Below are positions 25,895-35,170 of a stretch of DNA of 41,652 bases, one piece after another. Below the pieces are notes generated by a model that saw only the letters and a list, made by a program, of their open reading frames with translations, was not told where the DNA came from and made no database searches. The first letter of the stretch is position 1. Each line of letters begins with the position of its first letter. The DNA comes from Spirochaetales bacterium (GTDB lineage: Bacteria > Spirochaetota > Spirochaetia > Sphaerochaetales > Sphaerochaetaceae): positions 1-41,652 of the forward strand of contig DUPO01000002.1 in the NCBI GenBank assembly GCA_012838275.1. The letters are read 5' to 3'. A program made the position numbers and the translations under genes.

Positions 25895-27430
25895 ATGGAT
25901 ATCGATGTAAAGAACTTACATCCCCTGGAAGTCCGCCTCCTTAGACATGTTTCCCTCGGTCAAGATATCACAGGGAACCGTATTGTCGAGGAGCTTGACT
26001 ACAAAGTAGGGCAGTGCAACCAGGCTTTCAGCTGGTTGAGTGCCAAGGGGTACCTGATCGAAACAAGCCGCACAAAAGGTGTGTTCTATGAACTTACAGA
26101 ATTTGGAAAGGAACAACAGGCGAAGGGCACTCCTGCCCAGCGTATTTTCAGTTTGCTTTCCAAAGGCCCAAAGACTCTTCCTGAGATAGCCGAAGAGCTC
26201 GAGTTGGAGAGAAGTGAGATAGGATCTGCTTTTGGTCAGCTTGCGAAATCTGATGTTGTCTTTATGAATGAAGAGAACAAGGCCACCTTGAAAAAGGATT
26301 TTCTTCCCCTGGAGATTGAAGTTGCCGCATCCTTGCTCACGAAAGGCCTCGATGGTGAGATAGCCGAGTCTTCCCTTTCCGAAGAGGAAAAGAAGGCGAT
26401 GCAGAAGATTTCAAAGAAACGGGGTGCAGCAAATTCCCCCTTTAAGATGATAGAGCGTGAAGATCTTGTCTTCCAACTTACCCCAGAGGGCGATCTGGCC
26501 CGTAAAGCTGTCTTTGAAAGGAATATCACCGGTGAGGAGCTCGGCTCGGTCACCGCTGAGATGCTCTCGAGCGGGAGCTGGAAAACCGGGACTTTCCGTC
26601 CTTACGGACTGAATGCCCCGACTTCCCGTCTTATCCCCGGCCGACACAATCCCTATGGAAACTATCTGCAGTGGGTCAAGGACAAGCTTTGTGCCCTCGG
26701 ATTCGAGGAGTTCGACGGCCCATTGGTGGAGAACGAGTTCTGGAATGGCGATGCGCTCTTTATGCCTCAGTTCCACAGTGCCCGTGATATCCATGATGTC
26801 TACTATGTGAAGGAACCGCGTCACTGCAAGAAGATCGAGGAGCCTTGGCTCAGTCAGGTTGCCCAGACTCATGAGGATGGGTGGAAGACCGGAAGCCGTG
26901 GTTGGGGATACTCCTTTGACCATGAGTTCACCCGTCGCCAGGTTCTCAGAAGCCAGGGGACGGTACTCTCAGCAAAGCAGCTCCCCAATGCAAAGGTCCC
27001 CGGAAAGTACTTCGGTGTCGCCCGTTGTTTCCGCTATGACCAGGTCGATGCCACCCATGGCGCCGACTTCTATCAGACCGAGGGCATCGTCCTCGGAAAT
27101 GATGTGAATCTGAAGACTCTCCTCGGGCTTCTGAAGATGTTCGCCGAGGAGATCGCCGGAGCTGAAGAGGTCCGGTACGTCCCCGGCTACTTCCCTTTTA
27201 CCGAGCCCTCCATTGAGGTGCACATCAAGCACCCTGTACTCGGTTGGTTCGAGCTTGGGGGAAGTGGTATCTTCCGTCCTGAGGTGACCAAGGCGCTGGG
27301 AATTGATGTGCCGGTCCTTGCTTGGGGTCTTGGAATTGACCGGATGGCTCTGATGCACCTCGGTCTCAATGACCTGCGCGAACTTTTTACCCCGAACATC
27401 GAGTCTGTTCGAACCAGGAGGGGAAACTAA
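25895..27430 (+). CDS. pheS: Phenylalanyl-tRNA synthetase alpha subunit, archaeal/eukaryotic type
   Basis: Start MDIDVKNLHPLEVRLLRHV after AGGAG. N-terminal winged-helix-like region, class II motifs HSARDIHDVYY, FRYDQVDATHGADFYQTEGIV, GLGIDRMAL. Confidence 0.95.
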   Translation: MDIDVKNLHPLEVRLLRHVSLGQDITGNRIVEELDYKVGQCNQAFSWLSAKGYLIETSRTKGVFYELTEFGKEQQAKGTPAQRIFSLLSKGPKTLPEIAEELELERSEIGSAFGQLAKSDVVFMNEENKATLKKDFLPLEIEVAASLLTKGLDGEIAESSLSEEEKKAMQKISKKRGAANSPFKMIEREDLVFQLTPEGDLARKAVFERNITGEELGSVTAEMLSSGSWKTGTFRPYGLNAPTSRLIPGRHNPYGNYLQWVKDKLCALGFEEFDGPLVENEFWNGDALFMPQFHSARDIHDVYYVKEPRHCKKIEEPWLSQVAQTHEDGWKTGSRGWGYSFDHEFTRRQVLRSQGTVLSAKQLPNAKVPGKYFGVARCFRYDQVDATHGADFYQTEGIVLGNDVNLKTLLGLLKMFAEEIAGAEEVRYVPGYFPFTEPSIEVHIKHPVLGWFELGGSGIFRPEVTKALGIDVPVLAWGLGIDRMALMHLGLNDLRELFTPNIESVRTRRGN

Positions 27431-29127
27431 TGCCTAAGATTGAAACTTCGGAGAAGCTGTTCTACGGCTTGCTCGGAAAAACCCTCACCGATAGCCAGTT
27501 GGAAGATATCCTCCCTGTAGCGAAGGCTGAACTTGATGGCCATGAGGATGACCTGCTGAAGATCGAACTCAATGACACCAACCGCCCGGACCTCTGGTCA
27601 GCTGCGGGTATTGCCCGCCTTTTGAAGTCCTACTGGGGTATAGAGGCTCCTCTCTATGACTTCTGTTCGACCAGTAGCGAAACCTTCGACCATGAGGGAC
27701 GTGAGGTGCATGTGCACAGTTCAGTCTCTGCTGTCAGGCCTTACAGCATTGCCTTTGCCGCTCAGGGACACAAGATCGATGAACATGATCTTGAGGCCCT
27801 TATCCAGAGCCAGGAGAAGCTATGCACTAGCTTTGGCCGCAAACGCAAGACCATTGCAATGGGCATCTACCGCTCATCCATGATCAAGTACCCTGTGCAC
27901 TACAAGGGTGTCGATCCAGATACGACAAGTTTTGTTCCCTTGGGAATGAGTGAGAATCTTTCCCTTAGGGAAATCTGCACCCAGCACCCCAAAGGCAAGG
28001 AGTACGGTCCCATCGTAGCGGACAGCCCTCTCTACCCCTACATCACTGATGACAACGGCGAGGCCCTCTCGTTTCCTCCGGTCATCAACAGTGCAAGAAT
28101 CGGTGCGGTTGAAATAGGTGATGAGGAGCTCTTCATCGAGCTTTCCGGAACCGACCTGCACGATATGCTTCTAGCTGCGAACATCATGGCTTGCGATATG
28201 AGCGATCTGGGCTTTGAAATCCTCCCGGTTAAGGTCATCTATCCTGAAGAGACTCCCTTCGGCAAGGAGATCACCGTTCCTTTCTACTTCCAGGAGCCCG
28301 CATCCTGCTCTCTTCAATTGGTCCATAAGACTTTGGGGGAGAAGATGACAGGGGAGCAAGCGGTAGCCGCCCTGAAGAAGATGGGCATCTATGCCATTTA
28401 CTCGGATGGGAACATCTATGCCACCGTGCCTGAGTTCCGCAATGACTTCCTCCATCCGGCTGACCTGGTTGAGGATATCATGATCGGATATGGCCTAGGT
28501 AACTTCGAGCCTGAAATGCCTCAGGACTTCACCGTTGGTCGCCTTACACCAGCCGAGGAACTCGGACGTAAGGTCAAGGACATCATGGTGGGTCTGGGCT
28601 TCCAGGAGATGGTTTACAACTACCTTGGGTCAAGGCGGGAGTATGCAACCAACATGGAGGTTGATGGGAAACAATACATCTCCATAGCCAACCCGATGAG
28701 TGAGAACTACGAGATGGTACGCCCTTCGATCATCCCTTCGCTGATGGAGAGTGAGAGCGTCTCAGCCCATGCTCCCTTTCCTCACAATATCTTCGAAGTG
28801 GGTAAGGTTGCCTTCTTGGATGATTCGGACAATAGCGGCACCGTCACCAGAAACAACCTGGGTTTCCTCAGCAGCGACAGTGTCATGGGCTTCAACGAGG
28901 TCTCTTCGCTTGTTAATACGCTGATGTATTTCCTGGATAAGGAGTATGCTCTTGCTTCTCTTGAGGAGGACAATCGCTTCATTGAGGGGCGTTGCGCCGC
29001 CATCATGTTGGATGAGGCCAAGGTTGGTGTATTCGGTGAGATACATCCCAAGGTATTGGAGAACTGGGGCAGTGACATGCCTACTGTTGCCTGTGAGATC
29101 GATCTGGATATGGTGTTGGCCAACTAG
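27430..29127 (+). CDS. pheT: Phenylalanyl-tRNA synthetase beta subunit, archaeal type
   Basis: 565 aa; ELNDTNRPDLWSAAGIARLLKSYWG, NDFLHPADLVEDIMIGYG, NPMSENYEMVRPSIIPSLM. TAATG overlap with pheS. Confidence 0.95.
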   Translation: MPKIETSEKLFYGLLGKTLTDSQLEDILPVAKAELDGHEDDLLKIELNDTNRPDLWSAAGIARLLKSYWGIEAPLYDFCSTSSETFDHEGREVHVHSSVSAVRPYSIAFAAQGHKIDEHDLEALIQSQEKLCTSFGRKRKTIAMGIYRSSMIKYPVHYKGVDPDTTSFVPLGMSENLSLREICTQHPKGKEYGPIVADSPLYPYITDDNGEALSFPPVINSARIGAVEIGDEELFIELSGTDLHDMLLAANIMACDMSDLGFEILPVKVIYPEETPFGKEITVPFYFQEPASCSLQLVHKTLGEKMTGEQAVAALKKMGIYAIYSDGNIYATVPEFRNDFLHPADLVEDIMIGYGLGNFEPEMPQDFTVGRLTPAEELGRKVKDIMVGLGFQEMVYNYLGSRREYATNMEVDGKQYISIANPMSENYEMVRPSIIPSLMESESVSAHAPFPHNIFEVGKVAFLDDSDNSGTVTRNNLGFLSSDSVMGFNEVSSLVNTLMYFLDKEYALASLEEDNRFIEGRCAAIMLDEAKVGVFGEIHPKVLENWGSDMPTVACEIDLDMVLAN

Positions 29128-29167
29128 TAGTCTGAACAGAGAAACAGTATTGGAATGGGATTGGATA

Positions 29168-29187
29168 GGGAGCTGCTTGCAGCTCCC
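29168..29187 (+). terminator. Terminator after pheT (GGGAGCTG-CTTG-CAGCTCCC then TTCTTTT)
   Basis: Perfect 8-bp stem followed by a T-rich stretch. Confidence 0.75.
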
Positions 29188-29356
29188 TTCTTTTGCCTCT
29201 ATCTGTTTTTATTGCCAGTGAGTTACATTTTATTTGACAAGTTTCAATAGGAATATGAATCGGATCCACACGAAACTAATAAATACCTAACAGCAAAAAT
29301 ATGTACATTCCCTTTTCAAAAATGGAGCAACCATACAAGGAACCAACTTTATTGCG

Positions 29357-29567
29357 ATGGGCCAACATCGAAAAAATCTCCTATGTCAGTTTTACTTTAA
29401 ACAGAATCTTTTAGATGCCGCGAAGCCATATGGTACATCAAACTACGCATGTATTGACACAGAGGCGGTAATTGCACTGTATTGAGCAGTCAGGAAAAGA
29501 ACTGGATCCTAAAAGGATTAGCAAACAAGATTTTCTTGATTTCGGAGGCTTCCCCTTTGAAATATGA
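29357..29567 (+). pseudogene. Decayed ORF with a frameshift, family not recognised
   Basis: Frame 1 MGQHRKNLLCQFYFKQNLLDAAKPYGTSNYACIDTEAVIALY* (29357-29485); frame +1 then reads HCIEQSGKELDPKRISKQDFLDFGGFPFEI* to 29567. Confidence 0.35.
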
Positions 29568-29643
29568 TCCTGCATTACTTTTAAGCGATAGTAACTAGCC
29601 GAAAAGAGAGGGCAGGCGATGGAACCTGTGAAGGAGTGTTTTT

Positions 29644-29875
29644 ATGGTAAATGCAACAGACGTTTACAGACAAGGGTTTTGGAATTTCAATGGGCAATTC
29701 ACGATATTTGGGGAAACTGCGTGTAGCATTCTTTCTGATGAGGACCATTTGGAATTTCAAACAACCCATGATTTGGATATCGTGCCAATTGCTGAAGCAT
29801 GAAATGATTCATTGGCTAGGAGTTTTAGGGTTTCATCTCTGAAGGGGGTTATAGTGTTAAAGATTGGCGTGGATG
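29644..29875 (+). pseudogene. Relic of an AbiEii-like nucleotidyltransferase gene
   Basis: MVNATDVYRQGFWNFNGQFTIFGETACSILSDEDHLEFQTTHDLDIVPIAEA* then a frameshifted ...FISEGGYSVKDWRG. Resembles family pattern (F-IGGTACSL...L-FRATKDLDIVL-EAL...F-KEGGY). Confidence 0.5.
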
Positions 29876-30117
29876 TGTGGCAGTGGTTCGGAGGATGATC
29901 AGATGTTATTCTTATGAGATGGCCATTATGTACGGTCGCAATACTACAAGGAAAAATAGGATTTTCTCTGCATGTTTTTGTGTTTTCCTGTTTAGAATTG
30001 ACTTTAGCTTGGACAGGGCCTACCATGTGTACAAGGTATTGACTGTACCGCAACACTGATGTACGACCACACACGATAGACAGTAGATACCTTATATTCC
30101 TAAAGGAGGAATTCGGT

Positions 30118-31197
30118 ATGAAGAAAGTCGTTCTTGTTCTCATGGTCTTCTTGATTTTGGGAGGATCTCTCTTTGCTCAGGCGTCAGGAGAGGCCAAAAA
30201 CCCGGTGCTTCGTATCATAACTTGGTCAGGGTATGCCCCACAGGAGCTGCTGGATAAGTTCACAGCTGAAACAGGCTACAAGGTTGAGGTTACCCTCAGT
30301 AACAACGAAGAGATGATTAGTAAGCTCAGAGCGACCCGCGGCGGTGGATTTGACCTTGCCCAACCCTCACAGGACCGCATCTCTTCTGTCGTGGAGCAGT
30401 ATGGAATATACCAACCCATCGACTACACAAGACTTGATACTGCTCAGATTGATGCTTCCCTACTTGAAGCTGTCAAGAAAAACACCCTTGTAGATGGAAA
30501 ATCCTATGCAGTGCCACACATCTATGGAACTGAAGGATTGGTCGTAAACACAGCAAAAGCTCCTAACATTAAGGATTTTAAGGATCTGCTCGATCCTAAG
30601 TATGCCGGTAGGGTTTCATATCGCTTGAAGAGACCTACTCTTATTGGAATGGGGTTCTCTCTTGGCTATGATCCTTTCTCTCTCTACTCTGATCCTGTAG
30701 CCTATCAGAAATTCCTCGATGAGATGGAAAAAGTCCTCATTGCAGGGAAGCCTTCGGTGAAGACCTATTGGGACAATGGGGATCAGCTGTTGCAGTCCCT
30801 CCGTTCGGAAGAGGTCTGGGCAGCATCGGCGTGGGAGCAGGCAGGTTGGAAGCTTCATGCTGAAAACCCGAATATTGACTATTTTGCCCCTACTAGCGGA
30901 GCTCTTGCTTGGGTCGATACCTTTGCAATTCCTGCAAAGAGTGAAAATCTCGATGCAGCCTATGCGTACATCAACTTTATGCTGAAGCCTGAAAATGCTG
31001 CTTTCTTCACAAATCGTGAAACCTATGGAACAGCATCCAAGAATGCGGTGGACTATCTTGATCCTGAGATCAAGGCTAACTTTACCCGTGGCCTGCCTCC
31101 CGAGGTACTGGCAAATATCAACTGGTATCCTACCGTCCCTGCTGGAGTTGAGGCGATGGAGGGGAAGACTCTCGATAAGGTAAAGGCTGCTCGCTAG
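30118..31197 (+). CDS. potD: Spermidine/putrescine-type ABC transporter substrate-binding protein
   Basis: 359 aa; signal peptide MKKVVLVLMVFLILGGSLFAQA; LRIITWSGYAPQELLDKFTAETGYKV; strong AAAGGAGG SD. Confidence 0.9.
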   Translation: MKKVVLVLMVFLILGGSLFAQASGEAKNPVLRIITWSGYAPQELLDKFTAETGYKVEVTLSNNEEMISKLRATRGGGFDLAQPSQDRISSVVEQYGIYQPIDYTRLDTAQIDASLLEAVKKNTLVDGKSYAVPHIYGTEGLVVNTAKAPNIKDFKDLLDPKYAGRVSYRLKRPTLIGMGFSLGYDPFSLYSDPVAYQKFLDEMEKVLIAGKPSVKTYWDNGDQLLQSLRSEEVWAASAWEQAGWKLHAENPNIDYFAPTSGALAWVDTFAIPAKSENLDAAYAYINFMLKPENAAFFTNRETYGTASKNAVDYLDPEIKANFTRGLPPEVLANINWYPTVPAGVEAMEGKTLDKVKAAR

Positions 31198-31265
31198 CAG
31201 GTAGACACAATCAACGCCAATGGCTGCTTGGCCGCCATTGGCATCTCTTCAAGGTAAACAACACT

Positions 31266-32378
31266 ATGGATAGCGCACTTTCGGTACGGAAGCTCACCAA
31301 GCGTTTTGGTGATTTCACTGCAGTCGACGAGGTATCATTCGAAGTGGAGGACGGTAAGTTCTTCTCAATCTTAGGTCCGTCAGGATGTGGTAAGACAACC
31401 CTTTTGCGAATGATCGCAGGGTTTTACAAGCCTGACGGAGGAACTCTCCTGTTTAACGGGAAAGACATGGATGGCGTTGCTCCGAACAAACGCCCCGTCA
31501 ACCTGGTGTTCCAGAATCTTGCACTCTTTCCTATGATGAACGTACATGAGAACATTGCCTTCGGATTGCGCCGAAGAGGTGAGAAAGGTCCTGAAGTCGA
31601 TAGGAAGGTCAGGGAATTGCTGGAGAGGGTGGGTCTTCCAGAATCAGGGAAAAAACAGATCACTCAGCTATCAGGCGGACAGAAACAGCGTATCGCCATA
31701 GCACGATCCCTTATCATGGAACCGGCAGTACTCTTGCTTGATGAGCCTTTAGGAGCTCTCGATGCAAAATTACGTGAACATATGAAGGTGGAACTGAAGA
31801 GTTTGCAGTCGCTGGTGGGTACCACTTTTGTCTATATCACCCACGACCAGAGCGAAGCAATGGTCATGAGTGATAAGGTCGCGGTCATGAATAATGGACG
31901 ATTTGAACAGATAGGCACACCTCAGGAGCTTTATCATGAGCCCAAGTCATCGTTTGTAGCCCAGTTCGTGGGGAACAATAATAAGATACGGGTGACCCTA
32001 CGCTCTGATGCTGATGGCTCTTTTATTGCACGGTATGCCGACGCTTTTGACTTTAGGCTCTCTGAGAAATATGAGATTGCAAGTGAACAGGAGGAGTATG
32101 ACCTCTTTATCCGACCTGAGGCTGTCATTATCAATCCGGGGACCGAACGGAAAAACTTCAATATTCTTCCTGTTGATGTCACCTCGATCCTCTTTGATGG
32201 AGGAAACAGCCGGTTGCTTGTAAAGCCTTTGGGGACCGAGGATGAATTGGTAGTGGCACTTCCTCAGACACGGGAGTATGACAATATTAGAGCTGGAGAC
32301 CGCATACAGGTCGGATGGGACATGAACAAGAGCATCTGCTTCAAACGAAGCGATTGGAAATTATATGATGAAGAATAG
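31266..32378 (+). CDS. potA: Spermidine/putrescine-type ABC transporter ATP-binding protein
   Basis: 370 aa; LGPSGCGKTTLLRMIAGF, LSGGQKQRIAIARSL, LLLDEPLGALDAKLR, TOBE domain. Confidence 0.95.
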   Translation: MDSALSVRKLTKRFGDFTAVDEVSFEVEDGKFFSILGPSGCGKTTLLRMIAGFYKPDGGTLLFNGKDMDGVAPNKRPVNLVFQNLALFPMMNVHENIAFGLRRRGEKGPEVDRKVRELLERVGLPESGKKQITQLSGGQKQRIAIARSLIMEPAVLLLDEPLGALDAKLREHMKVELKSLQSLVGTTFVYITHDQSEAMVMSDKVAVMNNGRFEQIGTPQELYHEPKSSFVAQFVGNNNKIRVTLRSDADGSFIARYADAFDFRLSEKYEIASEQEEYDLFIRPEAVIINPGTERKNFNILPVDVTSILFDGGNSRLLVKPLGTEDELVVALPQTREYDNIRAGDRIQVGWDMNKSICFKRSDWKLYDEE

Positions 32379-33222
32379 AAAACATATCAAATGGGGGTTT
32401 CTCTTCTTTTTCCTCCCGGTGGTTCTCTGGCTTTTCCTCTTGATCGTTCTGCCCCACTTGGAGCTTCTGAGACTCTCCTTTACCAAGACCAATACTGGTA
32501 AGCTTACTTTGGATAACTACCTTGCCTTCTTTAAGGAGCCCATCTACTGGCTTACCTTTGTCCGGACAGCAGGATATTCTATCCTTGTCACCTTCCTAGT
32601 TATGGTCATTTCCCTCCCCGTCTCCTTCTACATCTCCAAAATAGTGAAGGCTAGGATGACTGGAGCACTTATGGTTCTCATTTTGGTCCCCTTCTGGGTA
32701 AGTGAGCTTGTCCGTGTCTATGGGTGGATGATTTTGCTCAGGGAGAGTGGGGTGATTAACCACTTCCTTGTGTCGGTAGGCCTGTTCAAGGAACCGGTGG
32801 AGATGCTCTACAATGACATCACCATGATAATGGGTCTGGTCTATACCAGTATGCTTTTCATGATAGTCCCTGTCATTGGAGTCATGGATGACCTCGACAA
32901 CACTCTTATAGAAGCAGCCTATGATCTTGGAGCATCCAAGTTGGCTATTTGGAGAACAATCATCATCCCACACTGTGCCTCGGGGCTTGTTAATGGGGGA
33001 ATCATCGTGTTCATGCTGGTTTTGGGCAGCTATCTCACACCGAACCTGATGGGAGGCAAGAACTCTCTCTGGTTTACAGAGCAGATCTACAATCAGATCA
33101 TTCTCTACTTCAACTGGAACCAAGGCGCGGCCTTCGGCTTCCTGCTGCTGGCTCTCTCTTCGCTCATCATCTGGGTCATTCTCAAGATAACCAAACAAAA
33201 CCTGAAGGAGGTGGTAAAATGA
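32365..33222 (+). CDS. potB: Spermidine/putrescine-type ABC transporter permease
   Basis: 285 aa, hydrophobic; EAAYDLGASKLAIWRTIIIPHCASGLVNG EAA loop; overlaps potA by 14 nt. Confidence 0.93.
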   Translation: MMKNRKHIKWGFLFFFLPVVLWLFLLIVLPHLELLRLSFTKTNTGKLTLDNYLAFFKEPIYWLTFVRTAGYSILVTFLVMVISLPVSFYISKIVKARMTGALMVLILVPFWVSELVRVYGWMILLRESGVINHFLVSVGLFKEPVEMLYNDITMIMGLVYTSMLFMIVPVIGVMDDLDNTLIEAAYDLGASKLAIWRTIIIPHCASGLVNGGIIVFMLVLGSYLTPNLMGGKNSLWFTEQIYNQIILYFNWNQGAAFGFLLLALSSLIIWVILKITKQNLKEVVK

Positions 33223-34076
33223 TCAGGAGCTTACCTTCCTCAAATAAATACCGGTACGGATTCAGAATTTTCATCATCTTGTATTTTATATTTTTATTCG
33301 CCCCGTTGGTGGTGACGATGGTCCTTGCCTTCAACGACTCCATGTATCCGGCTCTTCCCTGGCAAGGGTTTACCCTTGACTGGTTCTTTGGCAACGGGCC
33401 GCAAAAATATGGCATTTTTCATGATCAGACCAATTTACGGAGTCTGGGCACCTCGTTTAAAGTGGCCTTGGCTGTAATGATAGTCTCCACCTTCTTAGGG
33501 ACTTGTGCGGCCTTCCTCTTCGAACAGGAGAACTTCCGTTTCAAGGGCGCCCTCTATTTTCTCATGATAGCCCCCTTGGTCATCCCTGGAGTCATCTTGG
33601 GCATATCCATACTAATGTTCTCCAATACCATAGGGTTGTTCATCGAGAATCATCTGAACATATATGTCAAGTTTCTTGGACCGGGTTTTCCCTTGGTAGT
33701 GCTTGGGCAGTCCTCATTTATCTCAACGATCGTAGCCCTGGTAGTCTCTGCCAGGCTGAAGAAGTTCGACCACTCCCTGGAGGAGGCGGCGTATAATTTG
33801 GGAGCCACCAGGGCTGAGGTGCTCTGGTTTATCACGCTCAAGTTTTTGAGGCCCTCCATTGTAGGAGGTGCTGCAATGGCATTTCTCATGTCCTTTGAGA
33901 ACTTCAACACCACTATCTTCCTTGTAGGGTCGCAGGCGACCCTGCCGATAAACATGTATATGCAGGTACGTGACGGCTCCACCCCCGTCATCAATGCCAT
34001 CTCCTTCTTGCTCATCCTCGGCGCTTCCATATTTGCTGCGGCAAACCTCTCTAGAGGTAATGAGAATATCGCATAA
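33219..34076 (+). CDS. potC: Spermidine/putrescine-type ABC transporter permease
   Basis: 285 aa; EAAYNLGATRAEVLWFITLKFLRPSIVGG EAA loop; ATGA overlap with potB. Confidence 0.93.
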   Translation: MIRSLPSSNKYRYGFRIFIILYFIFLFAPLVVTMVLAFNDSMYPALPWQGFTLDWFFGNGPQKYGIFHDQTNLRSLGTSFKVALAVMIVSTFLGTCAAFLFEQENFRFKGALYFLMIAPLVIPGVILGISILMFSNTIGLFIENHLNIYVKFLGPGFPLVVLGQSSFISTIVALVVSARLKKFDHSLEEAAYNLGATRAEVLWFITLKFLRPSIVGGAAMAFLMSFENFNTTIFLVGSQATLPINMYMQVRDGSTPVINAISFLLILGASIFAAANLSRGNENIA

Positions 34077-34090
34077 AGGAAGCAATATAT

Positions 34091-34113
34091 GCATACTAAG
34101 TGAATAAGTATGC
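34091..34113. repeat. Inverted repeat GCATACT-aagtgaata-AGTATGC between potC and the his promoter
   Basis: Perfect 7-bp arms; no T-run, so operator or weak terminator. Confidence 0.4.
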
Positions 34114-34131
34114 ACTCTTGCACAATAGGCC

Positions 34132-34161
34132 TTGACTTGTTGCCTTCTCAAGTATTATGGT
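34132..34161 (+). promoter_or_regulatory. Likely his operon promoter
   Basis: TTGACT (34132-34137) with TATTAT (34153-34158, 15-nt spacer) or TATGGT (34156-34161, 18-nt spacer). Confidence 0.5.
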
Positions 34162-34167
34162 TCTCGT

Positions 34168-34221
34168 ATGAACAGGAACCATTACAGCATCCATCATCAT
34201 CTTATGATTAACCGACCTTAG
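34168..34221 (+). CDS. hisL: his operon leader peptide MNRNHYSIHHHLMINRP*
   Basis: Short ORF with four His codons (three consecutive CAT), followed by mutually exclusive hairpins and a terminator upstream of hisG. Confidence 0.85.
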   Translation: MNRNHYSIHHHLMINRP

Positions 34222-34249
34222 ACAGGTGGGCGCTGTTACCTATATACAG

Positions 34250-34279
34250 ACCTCCGCATGTCGCGGGGGTTTTTCTTTT
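34250..34279 (+). terminator. his attenuator terminator (ACCTCCGC-atgtc-GCGGGGGT + TTTTCTTTT)
   Basis: 8-bp stem (one G-U) plus T-run, 22 nt before the hisG start. Confidence 0.85.
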
Positions 34280-34300
34280 GCTTTTTTCTAGGAGGAAAAA

Positions 34301-35164
34301 ATGGAGCAGGTGTTACGCATTGCAATTCAGAGGAGTGGACGGCTGAGCGAGAAGTCCTTGGAGATCATCAAGAGCTGTGGGATAAAGTTTGGTTCTGACT
34401 CCCGGGTACTGAAGGAGAGGTCAACGAACTTCCCCCTGGAGTTTCTCTATGTCCGTGATGATGATATCCCATCGTACGTACGTGATGGTGTTGCTGATAT
34501 CGGTATCGTAGGACGCAACGAGTATGACGAGCAGGCGATCGACCTTGAGGTCCTGAGGGACTTGGGTTTTTCCAAGTGCCGGCTCAGTATCGCTGTTCCC
34601 AATGATTTTACGTATCAGGGCCTCTCTTCCCTGGAAGGGAAGCGCATAGCAACAAGTTACCCGAACATCCTTAAGGGAGTCCTCTCAGAAAAAGGCATCA
34701 GCGCCACCTTCGTCCAGGTCTCCGGATCTGTAGAGGTCACCCCGGCGATAGGGCTTGCAGATGTCATCTGTGACCTGGTAAGCAGCGGGGCGACCCTTGC
34801 GATGAACGGCCTGAGGGAAGTAGAGAAGATCTACACCTCCACAGCAGTCATGATCGGCCGCAAGAAGATGGGTGACAGTGCAAAAGGAGCCATCCTCGAT
34901 CGCCTCATGCTTCGCATTGATGCTGTCATGAAGGCCTCTTCTTACAAGTATGTCATCTTCAACCTCCCTGAAGAGCACCTCGACCAGGTAGCTGGTATTG
35001 TAGGAGGGATGAAGAGCCCGACGGTCACCCGTCTTATGGAAAAGGGTTGGGTTTCGGTCCAGACTGTTGTTGCTGAAGACCTGTTCTGGGATGTGTTCGA
35101 ACAACTCAAGGCTCTAGGAGCCCAAGGCATCCTGGTAACCCCCATCGAGAAGATGACCGAGTAG
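34301..35164 (+). CDS. hisG: ATP phosphoribosyltransferase, long form (regulatory C-terminal domain)
   Basis: 287 aa; LRIAIQRSGRLSEKSLEIIKSCGI, DVICDLVSSGATLAMNGLREVE, C-terminal HisG_C-like domain. Confidence 0.95.
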   Translation: MEQVLRIAIQRSGRLSEKSLEIIKSCGIKFGSDSRVLKERSTNFPLEFLYVRDDDIPSYVRDGVADIGIVGRNEYDEQAIDLEVLRDLGFSKCRLSIAVPNDFTYQGLSSLEGKRIATSYPNILKGVLSEKGISATFVQVSGSVEVTPAIGLADVICDLVSSGATLAMNGLREVEKIYTSTAVMIGRKKMGDSAKGAILDRLMLRIDAVMKASSYKYVIFNLPEEHLDQVAGIVGGMKSPTVTRLMEKGWVSVQTVVAEDLFWDVFEQLKALGAQGILVTPIEKMTE

Positions 35165-35170
35165 GAGAGT

